A DNA stretch of 24,550 bases from an uncultured Bulleidia sp. (GCA_934725105.1 CAKVBD010000030.1:1-24550); one strand, 5' to 3'; positions 8,299 to 15,551 are shown, counted from the stretch's first letter. Numbers and translations are program-made. The notes: a model not told the origin generated them from the sequence alone.

Positions 8299-8901
8299 AT
8301 GATACATTTTGAAAGAGAAGTCGTTAGAACGGATTTAATTGAAGCTATTTTGAAAGAAATTCACATTGCGAATGTTGGAATGATGGATGAAGATGGATAT
8401 CCATATATTGTTCCAATGAACTTTGGCTTTGAAATCAATGAAGAGAAATTGCTTATTTTTGTTCATATGATGAAAGTGGGTAAAAAAATAAACCTTTTGA
8501 AGAAACATCCTCAGGTTTGCGTTGCATTTAATATATTCAATGATTTCCCAGATAAGAAATATAAAGGTCACTATCATGATTATCGCAGTGTTATTGCGAA
8601 AGGTGATATGAAATTGCTGGAGTACAAAGATGATCCAGAATATTGGGAAAAAGGATATAACTTGTTATATACATGCAATGGAAGAGAAATAAAACCATTA
8701 TCTGAAAGAAATGTGATTCCAAATATGTATATTGGTATGATTACGTGTGATAGAAAAAATGTGACTGCCAAATCTGAATTTCCATTAAGATCTATTGAAG
8801 ATGTTCCTTTTATGGATGTGTATAGTAAAGAAAATGATGATACACCGTTTGATTTATCAGATATCATTGCGGAAAGAAAAGGAAAGAAACAAGGTCAATA
8901 A
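8299..8901 (+). CDS. Pyridoxamine 5'-phosphate oxidase-fold flavoprotein (NimA-like)
   Basis: A 200-residue protein of the split-barrel FMN-binding family related to 5-nitroimidazole reductases (NimA). Features are the early beta strand HIANVGMMDEDGYPYIVPMNF, the segment KVGKKINLLKKHPQVCVAF, and the YRSVIAKGDMKLLE strand, which form the barrel and cofactor edge. The charged tail after about residue 165 is not part of the core. The gene is monocistronic, with its own promoter and terminator. Many members are general flavin or heme-interacting reductases, so drug resistance should not be assumed. Confidence 0.8.
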   Translation: MIHFEREVVRTDLIEAILKEIHIANVGMMDEDGYPYIVPMNFGFEINEEKLLIFVHMMKVGKKINLLKKHPQVCVAFNIFNDFPDKKYKGHYHDYRSVIAKGDMKLLEYKDDPEYWEKGYNLLYTCNGREIKPLSERNVIPNMYIGMITCDRKNVTAKSEFPLRSIEDVPFMDVYSKENDDTPFDLSDIIAERKGKKQGQ

Positions 8902-8918
8902 AGACTTTGTTTTTTTTT
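8887..8918 (+). terminator. Terminator of the NimA-like gene
   Basis: Stem AAACAAGGTC/GACTTTGTTT (8887-8896 with 8903-8912, one G-U pair), followed by a T-run to 8918. The stop codon (8899-8901) lies in the loop. Confidence 0.8.
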
Positions 8919-8990
8919 GAGCATATGAGTGGATTCTTATGTTTGAGTTATGTACAATGTGAAACATCCTAGGAAAGAGAAAACAAAAAA

Positions 8991-9662
8991 ATGGACGCAA
9001 GAGTATTACAGATATTAAGTGAATCTTTTACAAAAATATTGATTCCTGGAATCTTAGTGACGATTCCTTTAACACTAATTTCTTTTGCATTGGCACTTGT
9101 GATTGCAGTTGTTGTGGCAATGGTGCAGTATGCAAATGTTCCTGTATTGAAACAAATCAGTCGTTTCTATATCTGGCTGATTCGTGGGACACCATTACTT
9201 GTTCAATTGATGGTTGGCTTCTATGGCTTAAAAGCATTTGGAATTGAAACAACAGCGTTTGTGACTGCAGTGGTTGTGTTTGCATTGAATGAAGGTGCAT
9301 ATTGTTCTGAAACGATTCGTGGATGTCTGGAAAGTGTTCCGAAGGGACAGATGGAAGCTGGATATTGTGTTGGTATGAGCTATATGCAGATCATGTGGCA
9401 TGTTGTATTGCCGCAGGCATTTCGTACAGCATTCCCATCTTTAGGAAATTCATTGATTTCTATGGTGAAAGATACATCTTTGGCTTCTAATATTACAGTT
9501 GTTGAAATGTTTATGCGTACACGTCAGATCATTGGTAGAACTTATGTGTATCTACCTTTGTATATTGAAGTTGCGGTTGTATATCTATTGTTCTGTTCTG
9601 TGATCTCCTGGCTGCAGAAGCTTGGGGAAAAGAAATTGAACAGTTATGGAGGTACAAAGTGA
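8991..9662 (+). CDS. Polar amino acid ABC permease (HisM/GlnP type)
   Basis: A 223-residue single permease of a PAAT-type importer. It has about five membrane helices, the family segment FYIWLIRGTPLLVQL (about 58-72) and an EAA loop GQMEAGYCVGMSYMQIMWHVVLPQAFR. A single permease gene implies a homodimer. Its ribosome site is modest (AGGAAAGAG, 8971-8979, spaced rather far). It is followed by the cognate ATPase, whose ribosome site lies inside the 3' end of this gene. Confidence 0.9.
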   Translation: MDARVLQILSESFTKILIPGILVTIPLTLISFALALVIAVVVAMVQYANVPVLKQISRFYIWLIRGTPLLVQLMVGFYGLKAFGIETTAFVTAVVVFALNEGAYCSETIRGCLESVPKGQMEAGYCVGMSYMQIMWHVVLPQAFRTAFPSLGNSLISMVKDTSLASNITVVEMFMRTRQIIGRTYVYLPLYIEVAVVYLLFCSVISWLQKLGEKKLNSYGGTK

Positions 9663-9663
9663 T

Positions 9664-10407
9664 ATGTCAGTATTAGAAATTAAAGATATTCATAAATCAT
9701 TTGGGTCATTGAATGTGCTGGATGGTGTCAATCTATCTGTTCATAAAGGTGATGTGATTGCAATTCTTGGACCAAGTGGTTCTGGGAAAACGACATTGTT
9801 GCGATGCATTAACTTTCTAGAAACTGCAGATCAGGGAACGATGGTTTTTGATGAAAAAGAATATGATCTTGCATCCATGCATAAGAATGATATTCGTGAT
9901 ATTCGAAAGAAAACAGGATTTGTATTTCAGAACTATAATCTGTTTGCGAATAAAACAGCATTACAGAATGTTATGCTTGGCTTAACTTCAGCAAGAAAGA
10001 TGGATAAGAAACAGGCAGAGAAAATTGGACTCGAAATGCTTAGAAAAGTAGGTATGGAAGATCGTGCTTCGCATTATCCTTCTCAATTATCAGGTGGTCA
10101 GCAACAAAGAGTTGCGATTGCACGTGCATTGGCAACAAATCCAGAAATCATTTACTTTGATGAGCCAACATCTGCTTTAGATCCTGAATTGATTGGTGAA
10201 GTATTGAATGTGATGCGTGAGCTTGCAAATGAGGGTATGACAATGATTGTTGTAACACATGAAATGTCATTTGCGAAAGAAGTCAGCAATCATGTAATCT
10301 TCATGGAAGGTGGAAAGATCATTGAGCAAGGTACTTCAAAAGAATTTTTTGAAAATCCAAAACAAGAAAGAACAAGAGAGTTCTTGCGTTTAGAAAATAC
10401 AAGATAA
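9664..10407 (+). CDS. Polar amino acid ABC ATPase (GlnQ/HisP type)
   Basis: A 247-residue ATPase. Walker A GPSGSGKT at 36-43, Q-loop FVFQNYNLF, signature LSGGQQQR at 142-149, Walker B IIYFDEP at 162-168, SALDPEL D-loop and switch His199. The NYNLFANKTALQNV segment and the short C-terminus are typical of the PAAT family. The frame is open from an ATG at 9646, but GGAGGT (9648-9653) precedes the ATG at 9664, which gives the normal family start MSVLEIKDIHKSFG. Family membership is firm; the amino acid is not specified by sequence. Confidence 0.92.
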   Translation: MSVLEIKDIHKSFGSLNVLDGVNLSVHKGDVIAILGPSGSGKTTLLRCINFLETADQGTMVFDEKEYDLASMHKNDIRDIRKKTGFVFQNYNLFANKTALQNVMLGLTSARKMDKKQAEKIGLEMLRKVGMEDRASHYPSQLSGGQQQRVAIARALATNPEIIYFDEPTSALDPELIGEVLNVMRELANEGMTMIVVTHEMSFAKEVSNHVIFMEGGKIIEQGTSKEFFENPKQERTREFLRLENTR

Positions 10408-10419
10408 GGAGAAAAGAAC

Positions 10420-11223
10420 ATGAAAAAACTATTACTCACAACAATGCTCGTAACTGCTTTGGCTGGCTGCTCCAGCGCTAAAACATCTACTACTTCAGCA
10501 ACTGGTGATCATTTAGCACGTATTCAGAGTGCTGGAAAGATTACAATTGCGACAGAAGGTGTATGGTCACCATTTACTTATCATGATGAAACAACAGATG
10601 AACTTGTTGGATTTGATGTTGAAGTTGCAAAGGCTGTTGCGAATAAATTAGGTGTAGAAGCTGAATTTAAAGAAGTGAACTTTGATGGTGGCTTGACAGG
10701 TGTTGCCCAGGGTACATTTGATATGATGGCAAATGGTGTAGATATCACAGAAGAAAGATCAAATTCTTATGATTTTACTGAACCATATGCATATGATCAT
10801 GCGGTCATTGTTACGAAAACAGATAATACTGATATCAAGTCTTTTGCAGATTTGAAGGGTAAGACAACTGCGAATTCTACTGGTTCCACATATGCTGAAA
10901 TGGGTGAAAATAATGGTGCAACAGTAACAAACGTTGATACATTAGGTGAAACAATGGATCTTGTATTGAATGGAACAGTAGAAGCAACAATCAACGCAAA
11001 TACTTCTATTCAGGATTATTTCAATACGACAGGAAATTCTGACAAGTTAAAGGTTGCGGCTACAGATGAAGAAACAACAAAATATGCTTTCCCTCTAAAG
11101 AAGGGCAGCGACAATGATTCTCTTCGTGAAGCAATCAATAAAGCTATTGATGAATTGAGAAGTGAAGGAAAGCTTTCTGAAATTTCTACAAAGTATTTTG
11201 GTGCAGATATCACAACAGAATAA
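10420..11223 (+). CDS. Amino acid-binding lipoprotein of the ABC importer
   Basis: A 267-residue binding protein (family 3). The signal peptide ends in the lipobox ALAGC with Cys17. The mature domain shows the family pattern: ITIATEGVWSPFTYHD, ELVGFDVEVAKAVANKLG, MANGVDITEERSNSYDFTEPYAYD (with the Arg that binds the ligand carboxylate), FADLKGKTTANSTGSTYAE and SEGKLSEISTKYFG. It starts 12 bases after the ATPase with an AAGGAG ribosome site. Likely ligands include glutamine, cystine, arginine or other polar amino acids; no residue pattern settles which. Confidence 0.9.
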   Translation: MKKLLLTTMLVTALAGCSSAKTSTTSATGDHLARIQSAGKITIATEGVWSPFTYHDETTDELVGFDVEVAKAVANKLGVEAEFKEVNFDGGLTGVAQGTFDMMANGVDITEERSNSYDFTEPYAYDHAVIVTKTDNTDIKSFADLKGKTTANSTGSTYAEMGENNGATVTNVDTLGETMDLVLNGTVEATINANTSIQDYFNTTGNSDKLKVAATDEETTKYAFPLKKGSDNDSLREAINKAIDELRSEGKLSEISTKYFGADITTE

Positions 11224-11230
11224 TTGTATG

Positions 11231-11256
11231 AAGGGTTCTAATTTTAGAATCCTTTT
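11231..11256 (+). terminator. Terminator of the amino acid ABC operon
   Basis: Stem AAGGGTTCT with AGAATCCTT (11231-11239 with 11246-11254, one G-U pair), then TTTT. It follows the binding-protein stop by 7 bases. Confidence 0.65.
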
Positions 11257-11294
11257 ACTATGCGAAAAATGAATTGCTGTATGCAGAAATGATA

Positions 11295-11335
11295 TTAGAC
11301 AGAAGCATATAAACTTGATATTCTAATGCTGAGGA
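11295..11335 (+). promoter_or_regulatory. Possible promoter and ribosome site of the MFS gene
   Basis: TTAGAC (11295-11300) and TATTCT (11319-11324) with an 18-bp spacer are a weak -35/-10 pair. GAGGA at 11331-11335 is the ribosome site, 10 bases before the ATG at 11346. Confidence 0.35.
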
Positions 11336-11345
11336 ATATAAATAT

Positions 11346-12509
11346 ATGAAAAATAAAAGCCAGTTTTCTGTATTAGTTGTTTGTTGTTGTATCGTAGCTG
11401 CTTCGATTGGAATGCTGACGAATTCTGCAGGTGTATTCTTTACTCCGATTGCAGAAGATCTTGGTGTTGGAAAAGGTGCAGTGAGTATGTCGCTGACATT
11501 GGCGAATATTGCCTATGCTTTTGGTGGATTGATGACAGTGAAAGTAATCCATGAAAATAACTTCAAAAAGATGGTATTTCTTTTTGGGACAGTGTATGCC
11601 ATCAGTACTGCGTTATTATCCATTGCACAATCTGTATTTCTTTTATATGTATTTAGTTTGATTCGTGGTGCTTCTACAGGTATTGCTGGTATGGTACTTG
11701 TAACGATATTAATCAATAATCACTATAAAGAAGGTGTTGGATTTGCGACAAGTATTGCACTAGGCTTTTCAGGTATTGCCGGAGCGTTACTTTCTCTTGT
11801 ATTTTCATGGATGATTGGTATTGCTGGGTGGAGATTGACTTATGTTGTGGAAGGAATTCTTGCATTTCTTCTGTATTTACCTTGTATGATTGGCCCTGTG
11901 AGCCTGAATAATCGTATTAAAGAAGATGTTTTGCATTCTAAAGATACAACGATATCTACGACAGGAATTGTTCCACTGCCGATCTTTATTCTGGTTTGTG
12001 CATATACATTCTTGGTTGCTTCTGTAACTGCTTTACCACAACATTTCCCATCTCTTGCTTCTACTGCGGCTGTGGGATCACTTATGGTATCTGTTACGAT
12101 GGTGATGAATACTGCTGGTAAAATTATTCTTGGTGCGATTTCAGATAAGATTGGTGCTGAAAAAGCTTTGGAAGGGTATGGTGTGCTTGTTGTGATTGGA
12201 CTGATTGTTCTAGTATCTTTCAAATCACATCCAATCTTTTCAATCGTTGGTGCAGTCCTTGTTGGTTTGGTATATGCAATGGCTGCGGTGGGAGCTGTCT
12301 TGTTATCACAGAATTTATTCCGTGAAAGCTATAATGCATATTATCCAAAAGTTTCTCTTGTTGGAACAATTTCAAATGCTTTGTTTACGACAGCAGTTGG
12401 CTTTGTATATGATATCGCAAATAGCTATGACCCAGCGTTGTGGCTTGCTGCGTTGTTTGCAATCATCGCAATTGGTACACTTGTGTATGCTAATAAAATA
12501 AAAAGTTAG
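11346..12509 (+). CDS. MFS transporter (12 membrane helices)
   Basis: A 387-residue polytopic membrane protein of the major facilitator superfamily. The first half has helices from about residue 7 and the pattern AGVFFTPIAEDLGVGKGAVSMSLTLANIAYAFGG, close to oxalate/formate-antiporter-like and related carboxylate MFS groups. The central basic/polar loop is around 180-200, and the second half contains AGKIILGAISDKIGAEKA, which is the MFS motif-A-like loop between two helices. Substrate unknown. The gene is convergent with tcdA and its stop sits in the shared palindrome at 12505-12534. Confidence 0.82.
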   Translation: MKNKSQFSVLVVCCCIVAASIGMLTNSAGVFFTPIAEDLGVGKGAVSMSLTLANIAYAFGGLMTVKVIHENNFKKMVFLFGTVYAISTALLSIAQSVFLLYVFSLIRGASTGIAGMVLVTILINNHYKEGVGFATSIALGFSGIAGALLSLVFSWMIGIAGWRLTYVVEGILAFLLYLPCMIGPVSLNNRIKEDVLHSKDTTISTTGIVPLPIFILVCAYTFLVASVTALPQHFPSLASTAAVGSLMVSVTMVMNTAGKIILGAISDKIGAEKALEGYGVLVVIGLIVLVSFKSHPIFSIVGAVLVGLVYAMAAVGAVLLSQNLFRESYNAYYPKVSLVGTISNALFTTAVGFVYDIANSYDPALWLAALFAIIAIGTLVYANKIKS

Positions 12510-12534
12510 AGAATTATTTGATTAATTCTCTAAC
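12490..12534 (-). terminator. Terminator of tcdA, overlapping two stop codons
   Basis: A perfect 12-bp inverted repeat GTTAGAGAATTA/TAATTCTCTAAC (12505-12516 with 12523-12534), 6-base loop. On the minus strand it is followed by a T-rich tract, so it ends tcdA transcription. It contains both the tcdA stop (12514-12516) and the MFS stop (12507-12509). On the plus strand it lacks a T-run and is a weaker terminator. Confidence 0.75.
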
Positions 12535-13218
12535 GATATAGCTTGCACAGATCAGTCCTGCAGCGCTTGGAACAAATGCGGTAGATCCTGGAACAGAACG
12601 TTTCTTGCTGTCTTGTTCTGTGTAATGTGTTTTGACTGGCAATTCTTTGGAACATACAACTTTGCATTTGTTGATATGTCTTTTCTTTAGTTCATGTCTC
12701 ATGACCTTCGCAAGAGGGTCATTTTTTGTTTTGTAGATATCTGTGAGTTCTAATTGTGTTGGATCGATTCGATTTCCACATCCCATACAGGAAATGATCG
12801 GTGTCTTTACGCTTTTTGCATAACAGATCATATCGATCTTAGCAGTAACAGTATCAATGGCATCAACAATATAATCATAGTTTGTAAAATCAAATGCATC
12901 TCTACTTTCTGGAAGATAGAATGTTGTATATTTGTGCACGATCGTATCTGGTGAAATGTCTTTGATTCTTTTTTCCATGACATCGACTTTATATTCTCCA
13001 ATCGTGGAATGTGTTGCGATGATCTGACGATTGATGTTAGATTCTGCTACTGTATCATTATCAATGATATCGATTTCTCCAATACCACAACGTGCAAGTG
13101 CTTCAATAACGTATCCGCCAACACCTCCAACGCCAAATACGGCGACCCTGGCATTGGCTATTTTCTTTAATCCCTCTTCTCCAAGAACGAGTTGTGATCG
13201 AATAAATGGATTGCTCAT
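12514..13218 (-). CDS. tcdA: tRNA threonylcarbamoyladenosine dehydratase (E1-like)
   Basis: A 234-residue ThiF/MoeB/E1-like adenylating enzyme of the TcdA (CsdL/YgdL) group. It uses ATP to cyclise t6A at position 37 of tRNAs. The nucleotide fold starts at AVFGVGGVGGYV (27-38), with the D-N-D segment at 53-55 and the ESNINRQ segment at 59-65 that positions ATP. The C-terminal VVCSKELPVKT, then KRSVPGSTAFVPSAAGLICAS, is characteristic of the family. The ribosome site GAGGTAA (13226-13232 complement) and promoter lie upstream, inside a segment that was duplicated by IS insertion. The gene is intact. Its first 67 codons are repeated exactly at 15263-15463 on the far side of the IS. Confidence 0.92.
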   Translation of the reverse strand: MSNPFIRSQLVLGEEGLKKIANARVAVFGVGGVGGYVIEALARCGIGEIDIIDNDTVAESNINRQIIATHSTIGEYKVDVMEKRIKDISPDTIVHKYTTFYLPESRDAFDFTNYDYIVDAIDTVTAKIDMICYAKSVKTPIISCMGCGNRIDPTQLELTDIYKTKNDPLAKVMRHELKKRHINKCKVVCSKELPVKTHYTEQDSKKRSVPGSTAFVPSAAGLICASYIVRELIK

Positions 13219-13241
13219 ACGTATGTTACCTCAATGAAACG

Positions 13242-13270
13242 ATTTTAATGTTTTGAAGGAATGAATGCAA
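13242..13270 (-). promoter_or_regulatory. Promoter of tcdA (intact copy)
   Basis: Minus strand: TTGCAT (-35, complement of 13265-13270), a 17-bp spacer, and TAAAAT (-10, complement of 13242-13247). It lies upstream of the ribosome site at 13226-13232. It sits fully inside the duplicated segment, so the IS did not separate it from tcdA. Confidence 0.65.
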
Positions 13271-13280
13271 GTGATACAAT
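13253..13280 (+). promoter_or_regulatory. Duplicated MFS promoter pointing into the IS left end
   Basis: A copy of the promoter that drives the gene at 15552: TTGAAG (13253-13258), 16-bp spacer, extended -10 TGA-TACAAT (13272-13280). In this copy the -10 is the last sequence before the IS, so transcription would enter the element antisense to the transposase and meet the hairpin at 13306-13352. Confidence 0.5.
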
Positions 13281-13305
13281 CCTGACTTTAGGAGTTGAAG
13301 AAAAT

Positions 13306-13352
13306 AAAAATAGCTTTTGAAGGCATAAATAAGCCTTTTGAAGCTATTTTTT
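13306..13352. terminator. Bidirectional terminator-like hairpin at the IS left end
   Basis: An outer stem AAAAATAGCTT/AAGCTATTTTT (13306-13316 with 13341-13351) and inner stem AAGGC/GCCTT (13320-13324 with 13333-13337), 8-base loop, T-tracts on both strands. On the minus strand it ends transposase mRNA. On the plus strand it would stop the duplicated MFS promoter from reading through the element. Confidence 0.7.
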
Positions 13353-13377
13353 GCTTTGCAGCTGATTATCGTAACAT

Positions 13378-15117
13378 TTACTTCTTATCCTTTGTGGATC
13401 TGATAACAGTTCTCAGCTTTGATTTTTTGACAATCTGTGTATCTGTTCTGAACCCTGCATTTTCATGCAGTGCGTCAGTCAGTTCTGTTCTTGTGTATGA
13501 TGGAATGTATCCCATTTTTCCAATGTTTGTAAGTTTCATCTCTGACAGAGTATTTACAATCTGCGTCACTGTATATCTGTTCTTCAGCTGATATTCAAGA
13601 ATTCTGTATACAAGAAGGGCAATGAAACATGTCAGGAAGTGTGCCCTGATTGCCTTCTCTGTTGATACATATACAGGTCTTGATCTGAATTCTGTCTTCA
13701 TGATGCGGAAGCATTCTTCTATCTGCCATCTTCTTTTGTTTATTGCTATGATCTGTGAAGGGTCATCTTCAATGTCTGTAATGACCGCATAGAATCCGTC
13801 ATACATTTCCTCATTCGCTATTGCCTCTTCATTCAGCGTGGCTATGACATCATCTGCCACTTCCCTGCTGTCAGTGACATGTATCTCTTCTATGAATCTG
13901 GCAGGATTATTAGGATTCTTTCTGTTTTTTCTGATCTTTCCGTCAGAAGTGATCATCTTTCTTGCCCGTTCAATCTGTCCTTCTCTGATCTTTCTCTGAT
14001 AGTCTCTGTATTTTGGAGAGAATGTGACGATGACTGTTTCTTCCATTGCACCGTTTACAACAGGTATCTCCTTGTAGTAGACCGTATTGAATACTTCCGG
14101 ATCGGACATGTCAAGATTTCTGAGGTCGATGAATCTGTCTGAACTGAGCTTTCTGTACTGCTGAGGATTCAATGCGGTTTCTCTGTCTTCGGCCCTGAGC
14201 TTTTTCAGTGACTGCGTGATCACATATGATCTGTCGCCGATATCATTGAACTGACGGTTTGTCTTTGATCCAAGTCTTGAATCGGAACAGAACACAAACT
14301 TTGAGCAGTCAAAGTCACGGATTACTTTCTGCTCGAGCGGCTTCAATGTTGTCTGTTCATTCTGATTCCCCGGATAGATGTCAAAGGCAAGCGGAAACCC
14401 GTCTGCATCCATAAACAGACCAAGTCCAACTATAGGAGAAGGACGGTGTTCCTTGCTTTTGCCGTATTTTCTCAGCTCATCTTCCTGTTCAATCTCAAAG
14501 AAGAAGTTGGTGCAGTCGTAATAGAGTACAGACTGGTTGCGGCTGTGCAGAAAATTTGAATTGCGGTAGAGATCGCTCTGTATGTAGTCAGATTCATCTG
14601 CCAGAATCTGAAGCGCATCATAGACATTGTCCAGAGAATATCTGGGAGCTTCGAGAAGTGACTGGCAGTAGGAGTATGAAGACTTTTTACTGGAAGGATT
14701 AAGGATGCGTGCATATATGAGATCTGTAAGAATCGCATGGATATCATATCTGAATTTGTGTCTTCCTCTGATGTTTCTGCAGATGTTGTCAATTCTCAGA
14801 TCTGTGCAGATTTTCTGGAGGAAGAGATAGCCGCAGTTGAAGGAACGCTGCTCGTTGATACTGATGAGATTCTTCGGGGAAAGAGTGACCTGAATGGATT
14901 CGGATTCAGCCTTGTGCTGTTCAGTGGCGATGCGGGCCTGTTCTCTTGCCCATTTCATGACTTCATCACGGTCATCCGTGCCGAGCTTTTCCTTGAGTTC
15001 TCTTAAAGTGCCAAGCTTTTTATAGATTCTGGAAGTACTTTTGCCGTTCTTGTCGATATAGGCATAGTTGATATAGAAAGATTCAGAATTCTTGGATTTT
15101 GTAGTAGTAACACGCAT
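13378..15117 (-). CDS. IS1634-family transposase (IS4-type DDE)
   Basis: A 579-residue transposase. The DDE catalytic residues are D201 (in YYDCTNF), D279 (in FCSDSRLG) and E467 in the RRWQIEECFRIMK block, where R-x3-E-x6-K of the IS4 signature is intact but the usual leading Tyr is Asn460. A long beta-rich insertion lies between the second Asp and the Glu, as in the IS1634/IS1549 group. The frame can be opened at a GTG at 15126, but that codon lies within the ribosome site. The ATG at 15117 is 8 bases from AAGGG and is preferred. Length is normal for the family and there is no frameshift. Confidence 0.92.
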   Translation of the reverse strand: MRVTTTKSKNSESFYINYAYIDKNGKSTSRIYKKLGTLRELKEKLGTDDRDEVMKWAREQARIATEQHKAESESIQVTLSPKNLISINEQRSFNCGYLFLQKICTDLRIDNICRNIRGRHKFRYDIHAILTDLIYARILNPSSKKSSYSYCQSLLEAPRYSLDNVYDALQILADESDYIQSDLYRNSNFLHSRNQSVLYYDCTNFFFEIEQEDELRKYGKSKEHRPSPIVGLGLFMDADGFPLAFDIYPGNQNEQTTLKPLEQKVIRDFDCSKFVFCSDSRLGSKTNRQFNDIGDRSYVITQSLKKLRAEDRETALNPQQYRKLSSDRFIDLRNLDMSDPEVFNTVYYKEIPVVNGAMEETVIVTFSPKYRDYQRKIREGQIERARKMITSDGKIRKNRKNPNNPARFIEEIHVTDSREVADDVIATLNEEAIANEEMYDGFYAVITDIEDDPSQIIAINKRRWQIEECFRIMKTEFRSRPVYVSTEKAIRAHFLTCFIALLVYRILEYQLKNRYTVTQIVNTLSEMKLTNIGKMGYIPSYTRTELTDALHENAGFRTDTQIVKKSKLRTVIRSTKDKK

Positions 15118-15123
15118 AATATT

Positions 15124-15143
15124 CACCCTTGAATATTATACCA
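15124..15143 (-). promoter_or_regulatory. Transposase promoter and ribosome site
   Basis: Minus strand: extended -10 TGG-TATAAT (complement of 15135-15143) without a good -35 at 17 bp. The ribosome site AAGGGTG (complement of 15124-15130) follows, giving a very short leader before the ATG at 15117. Confidence 0.55.
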
Positions 15144-15192
15144 TAGAATACAATAAAATACGATAAACAAATACATAAAATTTGACAAAAAT

Positions 15193-15225
15193 AAGTATAA
15201 AAAAACGTGGTAAATAAGCCACGAT
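15193..15225 (-). terminator. Terminator at the IS right end, upstream of the transposase
   Basis: Minus strand: ATCGTGG, 8-base loop, CCACG, then a run of seven T. The plus-strand stem is CGTGG (15206-15210) with CCACG (15219-15223). It lies between the host-side tcdA promoter copy and the transposase promoter, and faces transcription entering the IS from outside. Confidence 0.7.
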
Positions 15226-15226
15226 C

Positions 15227-15463
15227 TTAAATTCGATATTTTTTACAACTCCTAAACTCCCGGATGATCTGACGATTGATGTTAGATTCTGCTACTGTAT
15301 CATTATCAATGATATCGATTTCTCCAATACCACAACGTGCAAGTGCTTCAATAACGTATCCGCCAACACCTCCAACGCCAAATACGGCGACCCTGGCATT
15401 GGCTATTTTCTTTAATCCCTCTTCTCCAAGAACGAGTTGTGATCGAATAAATGGATTGCTCAT
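15227..15463 (-). pseudogene. tcdA: Truncated tcdA 5' fragment fused to IS sequence
   Basis: Codons 1-67 are identical to the intact tcdA at 12514-13218. At base 15263 the frame runs into the IS and adds 11 foreign residues (REFRSCKKYRI) before a stop. The product would have the Gly-rich nucleotide loop and the NINRQ motif but lacks the rest of the adenylation fold, so it should be inactive. It keeps the original ribosome site and promoter, so a short transcript and a 78-residue peptide could be made. It arose from the target duplication, not from gene decay. Confidence 0.9.
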
Positions 15464-15486
15464 ACGTATGTTACCTCAATGAAACG

Positions 15487-15515
15487 ATTTTAATGTTTTG
15501 AAGGAATGAATGCAA
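15487..15515 (-). promoter_or_regulatory. Duplicated tcdA promoter pointing into the IS right end
   Basis: The same -35 TTGCAT (complement of 15510-15515), 17-bp spacer and -10 TAAAAT (complement of 15487-15492) as the intact tcdA promoter. It drives only the truncated fragment and then meets the terminator at 15193-15225. Confidence 0.55.
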
Positions 15516-15525
15516 GTGATACAAT
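15498..15525 (+). promoter_or_regulatory. Promoter of the MFS gene at 15552
   Basis: TTGAAG (15498-15503), 16-bp spacer and extended -10 TGA-TACAAT (15517-15525). The ribosome site AGGGGG follows near 15540-15545. The last base of the -10 is also the last base of the duplicated segment. Confidence 0.6.
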
Positions 15526-15551
15526 TACAAATGGGTTTATAGGGGGAAAAC

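Larger units (their letters stand above)
13018..13280. repeat. 263-bp direct repeat, copy A (IS target duplication)
   Basis: This segment is identical to 15263-15525, offset by 2,245 bases. The match stops exactly where the IS ends begin: the neighbouring bases differ on both sides (13017 c against 15262 g; 13281 c against 15526 t). It covers codons 1-67 of tcdA, its ribosome site and promoter, and the divergent MFS promoter down to its -10 hexamer. Long, variable target duplications are a known habit of IS1634/IS1549-type elements. Confidence 0.95.
13281..15262 (-). mobile_element. IS1634-type insertion sequence, complete
   Basis: A 1,982-bp element bounded exactly by the 263-bp direct repeat. 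Its ends form imperfect terminal inverted repeats: the first 26 bases (13281-13306) match the complement of 15237-15262 at 21 positions, with the shared core TTTAGGAGTTG. It holds one full-length transposase gene with all three DDE residues, a promoter for it, and a terminator-like hairpin near each end. The intact gene, intact ends and exact target duplication suggest a recent and possibly still active insertion. Family placement rests on the transposase and on the long target duplication. Confidence 0.9.
15263..15525. repeat. 263-bp direct repeat, copy B (IS target duplication)
   Basis: The right-hand copy of 13018-13280, with no difference seen. It carries the truncated tcdA start and the working promoter of the MFS gene at 15552. 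The lack of divergence between copies points to a recent insertion. Confidence 0.95.

Noticed and set aside
8299..8901. Nitroimidazole resistance gene
   Set aside because: Only fold-level similarity is visible; many family members have no role in resistance.
9646..9663. Upstream ATG for the amino acid ABC ATPase
   Set aside because: It overlaps the ribosome site GGAGGT that serves the ATG at 9664.
13031..13237. A pair of identical 68-codon plus-strand frames (13031-13237 and 15276-15482)
   Set aside because: Both are antisense shadows of the duplicated tcdA start; their identity only reflects the 263-bp repeat.
13295..13591. Open frame on the plus strand at the IS left end
   Set aside because: It begins with TTG, runs antisense through the transposase gene and resembles no protein; the hairpin at 13306-13352 explains the region better.
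15126..15126. GTG start for the transposase
   Set aside because: The GTG is part of the ribosome site itself; the ATG at 15117 has correct spacing.
13018..15525. Tandem gene duplication of tcdA, or a composite transposon
   Set aside because: The repeats abut the IS ends exactly and are a partial gene segment in direct orientation, with only one IS copy; a long target duplication is the simpler explanation.
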